Shown: piece by piece, positions 4,128-9,211 of the stretch
How the letters are laid out: each line of letters begins with the position of its first letter
How positions within the stretch are numbered: the first letter of the stretch is position 1
Assembly: GCA_038872535.1 (NCBI GenBank)
Contig: JAVZJY010000047.1
Location: 1 to 9,211 of the forward strand
Direction of reading: 5' to 3'
DNA length: 9,211 bases
From: JASEJA01 sp038872535
GTDB lineage: Archaea > Thermoproteota > Bathyarchaeia > Bathyarchaeales > Bathycorpusculaceae
Position numbers and translations under genes: made by a program
The notes under the pieces: model-generated
Told to the model about the DNA's origin: nothing
Databases searched by the model: none
What the model saw: only the letters and a program-made list of their open reading frames with translations

Positions 4128-7090
4128 TGCGCTTCCTCAGCCTTAGGCCGCAAGATATACCTTTTTTGAACCCTCTCAAAAACCTGCAGGTCCATAGTTT
4201 CCAAAGGATTCTGAAATTTCAAAACTTTGGGCTGTCCGCTTTCTATATCATAGACTATGTAAAGCCAATACCTCTCTTTTTCTTTTTCTGCAACCTTCGC
4301 TTCGTCCTCAGTTAACTCCGCGTAAATTTCTAGCCCTTTATGTCCCTTAACTTCTATTAGTCTTATTTCGCCTGTGGACGGGTTTATGCTTTTAATATCA
4401 TAATGTTCAGCTTCGGGCATTAATAGTGGTAAACACCCTTCGGCCTTTTCATCGGCTAATACTTTTTCAACAGCCCGTTTTTCTATTTCCCTTTTAACGT
4501 CTTCAGGTAAACTTTCAGGAGGCTTTGTTGAAACTTTTACAAAGTGTAAATATCCTATAGCATTAGATGTGATAACTTCTATGTCTGAGTTTTTTATCCA
4601 AGTTTTCTCAAGGTCTCTCAGTCCATAATTTTCAAGTCGCGATTTGTACACATTCGTAGTATTCAGAAGTTCGGCCATACTCCTATTTGTTTCGTCAATT
4701 ATGTTGGCATAAGTTGAAATGGGTATTTCTTCGGATTTACTGGCAAGCTTCTCTGCACCTATACAATTTGAGATAGCTTGGGATATAATATCTATTAGTG
4801 AGAAACCTTTCAAAATATTGCCGTGAGTTGTATCAACTCCAATAAGATCTGCGTACAAAAGGGAGCCGTCCCTTCGATCTTTGATTGAAATGGGTATAAG
4901 GCTTATTAATGCTTCATTTTCTCCATATGCAACTATGCAGACCGCTTCGTTTGTACTGCTTTTTTCAGTTAGGTTGGCGTAAAAACCATCTAAGGTGCTG
5001 ATGCTGGTTGGCATTTGCATTTCTTTCCAGATTTTTATGCTTTCACCTTCTTCAAGAAAGCTAAGGCCCAGCATAGGTGCTGAGGCTTTAAGGAGATTTT
5101 TTAATGCTTGAAAAATTTCTTTGTGATCTTTGAAGCCAGTTAGTTTTACTGCTTCCTCTACCTCTTTTCGTGAACGTGGCTTGTATAAAACTCCCTTTGA
5201 TGAAATTTCTCTTTCTATTTCTTGTTTTGCCGCTATGATTGAACGAACAAGCTCCTGTAGGCCTGCTTCATCCTTTTCTAGATAGGCCTTTATGGACTTA
5301 GCTTCGGTTACCTTGACAAATTTCTTTCTTTTTTCTTCTTTGGTTAATGCGATTGATGGTGGAAGTTCTGCTATATCTTTGGCTTCGGCATAGTAAAAGA
5401 ACACTTCTTGACCTGTTATTGGTCTGGGTTGGAGTTCTGCCCTTTTTAAGTTTAAAAGTTTTTGATACATGGAGTTTAATGCTGCTTTATCTGCGATGTT
5501 ATCCATGAACAGCGTGTATGCTTCGACGTCTTTTTTCTGGCCGAGCCTCCAAACTCTGCCAATTCGCTGTTCAAGTTTAATTAGGCTCCATGGAATTTCA
5601 TAGTTTATAACTATGTTTGCTACTTGAAGGTTAACTCCTTCTGCTATAACGTCTGTGGCCACGAGGATTCTTGCTTTAGGGCTTTTTTCAAAGGCATCGC
5701 GGACTTTGTTGAACAGCTTTTCGTCCCGTGTTTCCTCTGAGCTTAGGCTTAATATGCTTTGGCTCCATTCTGGATGCTTATTCTTTAGATTGTTGACTAT
5801 ATAGTCGAGCGTGTCTTTGTATTCGGTAAACACTATAACCTTGGAGTCGGTTTCAGCCATTATATCTTCAAGAAGAGAGACTGTAGCGTTAAGCTTCGTG
5901 TCGCCTTTCTCCATTATTGACTGAGCCATATCTTTGAGTTCTCTTATTTTCTCCATGTCATTGGCACTTAGTAGGGAAGATGCTCTGTCGAGGAAATCAT
6001 TGAATATTTCCTCCGGGTCTTTTTCGTATTCGAAGTCTTCGTATCCGACGCCGAGGAAACTTTCAACGCTTGCCACCAGCTCTTTGGGAAAGTCTGGCTC
6101 CACCCTTTTGAGCAGCAGTCTTTGAAGCGTTGTCCAAGCTGAGTAGGGGCTGGACGTTGCCCTTTTGAATATCAAGATTACTAATAGGGGGATCACTTTC
6201 TCGCTTATCAAGCCCTTTTCATATGCAAACTCGATTAGCTTTGTTCTCAGGAACGTTACGAGCTCTTTTACGAATTCCTTTTCGTCTTCTCTCCCCGCAA
6301 TAAGGCCAGCGTAAAACCTAGCGTCCATGAAAATCTTCTTTTCTTCATAGATATTGTTGACGTCCTCTTTGGTTCTTCTGAAGAGTATAGAGCCATGAGT
6401 AACTTCGTAAAAAAGTCTCTTATCAAGATTTTTCCAGTCTTCAACAAGGTATGGATCGAGCAGCTGTAAGCGATGTATGTAATCTCTGGGGTCGCCTCGA
6501 TGAGGAGTTGCGGATAAAAATATGACGTTCCGGGATGGTTTACCTTCAATAAGCATCTTTCCTATTTTCCAAAATCTTTTTGTCTTATAGCCGAATTTGT
6601 GGACTTCATCCACTATTATAAGGTCCCATTCCACATCTACGATTTTAGATATTCTTTCCTCTCTCTTAAGAAGGTCCATTGAAGCAATGTAATAACCCTC
6701 AGGGAAGCCTTGCATTCTGTAAAATTCGATGTTTTCGCTTTCTAAATGTTTGATTTTTGATGTTGGAATGCCCATTCGTATGAGTTCTTTGCGCCACTGC
6801 AGGACTAAGACTCTTGGAACTATTATTAAGGTTCTTTTAGCCCTTCCCGTGGTTTCCAGGTATTTAGCTATTGCTAGGGCTGTTATAGTTTTTCCTAAGC
6901 CTATTTCGTCTCCAATCAATACTCTAATGGGCTTTCTTAAAGCCAATCTGGCTATGACCTCGCATTGGTGAAGGTAATGCTGCGGTGGGTTCTCAGTGAA
7001 AGTTTTAAGATATGGAGCAAACAGCGGATGATAGCTTAACTGGTTCAATACGTTTGTTAGGAGGGTGTTTATGGCTGTCCTTAGTTCCAT
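4118..7090 (-). CDS. SNF2-family (DrmD-like) helicase/translocase with C-terminal DUF3883 domain, 990 aa
   Basis: This is a superfamily 2 SNF2/RapA-type ATPase. Domain 1 has a Q-like element (HQCEV, 41-45), Walker A GDEIGLGKT at 60-68, DEVH at 161-164 and SATPHRGD at 193-200. Domain 2 has VIVFTEYKDT (418-427), ILVATDVIAEGVNLQ (475-489) and motif VI QRIGRVWRLGQ (508-518). All catalytic motifs look intact, so it should translocate on double-stranded DNA. Residues about 570-680 look helical and linker-like. The C-terminus (about 862-985) matches DUF3883: YDIKS at 897-901 and LIEVKG at 911-916. D898, E913 and K915 form the PD-(D/E)xK-like triad of that family. Helicases of this build are the DrmD-type component of class 1 DISARM and of DUF499 systems. 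The ATG at 7090 follows AGGCGAG and lies 11 bases after the previous stop; the 3' end overlaps the nuclease gene. Function in defence is inferred from family and context. Confidence 0.92.
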   Translation of the reverse strand: MELRTAINTLLTNVLNQLSYHPLFAPYLKTFTENPPQHYLHQCEVIARLALRKPIRVLIGDEIGLGKTITALAIAKYLETTGRAKRTLIIVPRVLVLQWRKELIRMGIPTSKIKHLESENIEFYRMQGFPEGYYIASMDLLKREERISKIVDVEWDLIIVDEVHKFGYKTKRFWKIGKMLIEGKPSRNVIFLSATPHRGDPRDYIHRLQLLDPYLVEDWKNLDKRLFYEVTHGSILFRRTKEDVNNIYEEKKIFMDARFYAGLIAGREDEKEFVKELVTFLRTKLIEFAYEKGLISEKVIPLLVILIFKRATSSPYSAWTTLQRLLLKRVEPDFPKELVASVESFLGVGYEDFEYEKDPEEIFNDFLDRASSLLSANDMEKIRELKDMAQSIMEKGDTKLNATVSLLEDIMAETDSKVIVFTEYKDTLDYIVNNLKNKHPEWSQSILSLSSEETRDEKLFNKVRDAFEKSPKARILVATDVIAEGVNLQVANIVINYEIPWSLIKLEQRIGRVWRLGQKKDVEAYTLFMDNIADKAALNSMYQKLLNLKRAELQPRPITGQEVFFYYAEAKDIAELPPSIALTKEEKRKKFVKVTEAKSIKAYLEKDEAGLQELVRSIIAAKQEIEREISSKGVLYKPRSRKEVEEAVKLTGFKDHKEIFQALKNLLKASAPMLGLSFLEEGESIKIWKEMQMPTSISTLDGFYANLTEKSSTNEAVCIVAYGENEALISLIPISIKDRRDGSLLYADLIGVDTTHGNILKGFSLIDIISQAISNCIGAEKLASKSEEIPISTYANIIDETNRSMAELLNTTNVYKSRLENYGLRDLEKTWIKNSDIEVITSNAIGYLHFVKVSTKPPESLPEDVKREIEKRAVEKVLADEKAEGCLPLLMPEAEHYDIKSINPSTGEIRLIEVKGHKGLEIYAELTEDEAKVAEKEKERYWLYIVYDIESGQPKVLKFQNPLETMDLQVFERVQKRYILRPKAEEAQWK
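4135..4138 (-). promoter_or_regulatory. Shine-Dalgarno GAGG for the metallo-beta-lactamase gene
   Basis: GAGG (followed by AAG) on the minus strand lies inside the 3' end of the helicase gene, 7 bases before the ATG at 4127. It supports that start and the 10-base overlap. Confidence 0.6.
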
Positions 7091-7101
7091 GTTTGACTCG
7101 C

Positions 7102-7536
7102 CTATTCTATTTCAAAGAAGAGTTTAAACGCCTTAATGGCATTTTGAAGGTTTGTGCGTTTTCCGTGCTTCCACCATAATTCTCTGAAGGCTGAGGCCCA
7201 ATAGTGGGCATCCCAACTTGTCATACCAAGTATTTGCTCTTCAAGTTTGCGTATGCTCTCGATGTTTTTCCTTAGGGAGGATCTAACACAAGCGTATATG
7301 AGTAGCCTATTATAAACTTCGAGGTTTTGAACGAGTATTTTGTTTTTCTCAACTGGAATGTTGAATTCGTTTGCTAATGAAAGGAGTTCTTTTGGGTTTA
7401 TCTTTGCTTTTAAATCGACTGAGCTTTTCAGTGGAGTTTGAGGGGTTGAACCCCATATAAAGGTCGCCGTGTTTTTGGCAAGTTTAACCTGATATTTTGT
7501 TTCTGTTAGTTCTTGTTTTATGGTTGGGGTTTTCAT
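7102..7536 (-). CDS. Unrecognised 144-aa protein between the DUF499 and helicase genes
   Basis: I do not recognise the family with confidence. The N-terminal 45 residues are polar with two short strands. Residues 48-102 look like two or three helices. The C-terminal segment is tryptophan-rich and helical (W108, W113, W121, W122; SWDAHYWASAFRELWW), followed by a basic patch. There is no catalytic motif, membrane span or signal peptide. The start ATG at 7536 forms a 4-base ATGA overlap with the DUF499 stop, and the helicase starts 11 bases after its stop, so it is made stoichiometrically with the two ATPases. Small proteins at this position recur, as I recall, in DUF499 loci of archaea. A bridging subunit between the DUF499 ATPase and the helicase is a reasonable guess, not a demonstrated one. 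Confidence 0.75.
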   Translation of the reverse strand: MKTPTIKQELTETKYQVKLAKNTATFIWGSTPQTPLKSSVDLKAKINPKELLSLANEFNIPVEKNKILVQNLEVYNRLLIYACVRSSLRKNIESIRKLEEQILGMTSWDAHYWASAFRELWWKHGKRTNLQNAIKAFKLFFEIE

Positions 7537-9211
7537 TTTTTCATTACCCGAAGTTTGAACAGCACTTTTTCTGATAATGGTGTGAAAGCGGTTATCTTTG
7601 AGCTGTCAAGGGTTAGTGGTTGCTTAAGCTTTAGTGATCCTAGCAATTGTGTTTCTTTTAGATTTAGCGTCATTTCAATATCTCTGAATTTTTGGGCAAA
7701 GTAGCCTGCAAGTTTGGAATCTATTTCTTTGCATAAGAATGTGATGTTTTCCCCGAGGGTTATTGTTAGCTGTGGAACTGTGGCTTCTTGGTTAAGTTTG
7801 GAGAGCGTTTCGGTTGCCATTTGCAACGCGGTGAGGTTCTTGGGGGTTATTTGGATTAGCTTTGCGCCGACATGGGTTAGATCAAGCTTTTCAACTTCAA
7901 CCTCTTCTTCTAAGCTTTCTACAATAATTGATAAAGTTGCCGCTGATTCTGTTCCATCCTCGCCTACAGCTTTAACTCTGAATTTATATTCTCCCACTTC
8001 TTCAAGGATCCCTATATCCCACGTTATTTCGAAGGGCGCCTTGCCTTTGTCCGGCATCACTGTTCCTTTTTCGGTTTCTATCGTTATTAGGTAGTCGTAG
8101 GAATCTATAGGCGTTATTGAAGCTTTTACTTTGGCCTTTTCGCCTGTTTTTATTTTTAGTGAGCTGGGTTTTAAAGTCAGTATAAAGCCTGTTGCGATTA
8201 TTCGTTCGTTTTTGAGTATTGTGCCCGTTTTCAGTATTTTTTCCCAGTCTTTTTGGTGAACAAGATCCTCAAGCCTTACTCTTCTATTTTGAATTTCAGC
8301 CTCATACCATATTTCGTGCACTTCTTTGCCTATTTTTTTGAGCCCGCTTTCTGCCATTAAAGTGTCTTTCAGGATTGTTGCTGCTATTTTGTATGGGAGA
8401 ATTTCTGCATCGTCTTTGATTTTGGGAGGCGTTTCTGCACCGTTTTGGGGGCCTATTTGTTTCCAGTATAGTTTTCCATCCATTAATATTCCGATGTCGA
8501 AGGTTTCTACGCCTCTCTTTATCGCTTGTTCAATGGCGTAGCGTGCGGTGAGTGGTGCGGATGTTACTGTGTAAAATGTGTCTAGTATGCTTCTGAAAGT
8601 GTATCTGTTTGTTCCTTCGATTAGGTCCCAGTTTTGGTTCATTTTTAGGAATTCAGCTAGGTCTCTGAAGCTTATGTCCGTTCTTAGTTTTGGGCCTGTG
8701 GCGGGGTTTTTCAATCCGGCTTCTACTTGTGGTATTATTGCTGAGGCTGCGGATGTTGTGGTCCATTTTATTTCGTCTTTTCCGGCTTCTTTTGCCGGGT
8801 ATGCGATTCTGGTTAATGCTGAGAGGAGATGCTCGCTTAGCAGTCTCGTGTTGTCTTGTATGTAGTTTTTTAGCTTTGTCTCCTGTAAGTTTCTTATGTC
8901 TTTATCTGTGTAGTATTCGGTTAGGCTGTCCATGACTTCTTCTGCGGATTTTATTTTTGCGGCGAAGGATAGGAGGGTTTTGAAGTCGGTTTGTTGGTGT
9001 GGGCATACTACGACTACTGTGTTTCTGTAAGTTCTCCTGCCTTCTTTGCCTTTCATGAGGATTATGTTTCTTACTTCGTCTCCGTTTATTTCGGGTTTGA
9101 CGAGGACTACTAATTGGGGGTATGGTTCGTCGTCTATTATGATCTCTTCAAGGAGGTCTCCGTAGCCTATTACCGTGGTGTTTTTCTCGTCGAAGACTTC
9201 GCCACGTTCTT
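7533..9211 (-). CDS. DUF499 AAA+-type ATPase of a DISARM-related system, partial (N-terminus beyond right edge)
   Basis: An uninterrupted frame enters from the right edge and ends at TGA 7535-7533, giving 558 visible residues. Family members are about 1000 residues long, so roughly half is missing, including the expected Walker A domain. An internal ATG at 9056 is not the start, because coding similarity continues upstream of it (for example LVVLVKPEINGDE). The segment RTYRNTVVVVCP (at about 9008-9040) matches the F/Y-R-N-T-hydrophobic motif characteristic of DUF499. Next come a helical region and a domain with RYTFRSILDTFYT. At about 7917-8186 there is an immunoglobulin-like beta-sandwich (FILTLKPSSLKIKTGEKAKV ... 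GEYKFRVKAVGEDGT ... LSIIVE), then a glutamate-rich linker and a final alpha/beta domain. DUF499 proteins accompany SNF2 helicases and usually DUF1156 methylases in defence loci. The gene overlaps the 144-aa gene by four bases. The family call rests on motif recognition. Confidence 0.85.
   Translation of the reverse strand, partial: ERGEVFDEKNTTVIGYGDLLEEIIIDDEPYPQLVVLVKPEINGDEVRNIILMKGKEGRRTYRNTVVVVCPHQQTDFKTLLSFAAKIKSAEEVMDSLTEYYTDKDIRNLQETKLKNYIQDNTRLLSEHLLSALTRIAYPAKEAGKDEIKWTTTSAASAIIPQVEAGLKNPATGPKLRTDISFRDLAEFLKMNQNWDLIEGTNRYTFRSILDTFYTVTSAPLTARYAIEQAIKRGVETFDIGILMDGKLYWKQIGPQNGAETPPKIKDDAEILPYKIAATILKDTLMAESGLKKIGKEVHEIWYEAEIQNRRVRLEDLVHQKDWEKILKTGTILKNERIIATGFILTLKPSSLKIKTGEKAKVKASITPIDSYDYLITIETEKGTVMPDKGKAPFEITWDIGILEEVGEYKFRVKAVGEDGTESAATLSIIVESLEEEVEVEKLDLTHVGAKLIQITPKNLTALQMATETLSKLNQEATVPQLTITLGENITFLCKEIDSKLAGYFAQKFRDIEMTLNLKETQLLGSLKLKQPLTLDSSKITAFTPLSEKVLFKLRVMKK

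Noticed and set aside
7714..8094. Plus-strand frame of 126 codons opposite the DUF499 gene
   Set aside because: It is antisense to the DUF499 frame, whose Ig-like domain explains this stretch; the frame has no ribosome site, and its low-complexity serine/valine content fits a shadow.
7533..9056. Treating the ATG at 9056 as the true start of the DUF499 gene
   Set aside because: The frame stays open to the right edge with protein-like sequence upstream, and the family is about twice this length, so the gene is truncated by the window.

Overview
The window looks archaeal. The two promoters I can see are TATA boxes with upstream A-rich/BRE-like bases. Regulators are small ribbon-helix-helix (RHH) proteins, genes are tightly overlapped with Shine-Dalgarno (SD) motifs, and the large genes belong to families common in archaeal accessory regions. 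A thermophilic or uncultured Thermoproteota-type archaeon would fit, but I see no rRNA, tRNA or housekeeping gene that fixes the lineage.

Left part (1-2749) resembles the replication/regulation module of an archaeal virus, plasmid or integrative element. On the minus strand, reading leftwards from about 2017, lie an RHH regulator, a possible 14-residue peptide, two small unrecognised proteins (92 and 103 aa) and an AAA+/primase-helicase-type ATPase that runs off the left edge. The genes are chained by ATGA/ATGA/TTGA overlaps. Divergently, on the plus strand, lie a second related RHH protein with a Cys/His cluster and a 54-aa VapB-like antitoxin that starts at GTG.

Right part (2871-9211) is one minus-strand operon: DUF499 protein (N-terminus beyond the right edge) -> 144-aa unrecognised protein -> 990-aa SNF2-type helicase with a C-terminal DUF3883 domain -> 418-aa beta-CASP metallo-beta-lactamase nuclease. 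A 4-base overlap, an 11-base gap and a 10-base overlap join them. DUF499 ATPases beside SNF2-DUF3883 helicases mark DISARM-related anti-phage systems, which normally also carry a DUF1156-type DNA methylase. No methylase or phospholipase-D nuclease is visible here; a beta-CASP nuclease sits in the terminal position instead. I infer a DISARM-like defence locus with an unusual nuclease, lying next to or carried by a mobile element.

The two parts converge across a gene-free stretch of about 120 bases (2750-2870), which carries a T-rich tract that could terminate the right-hand operon.
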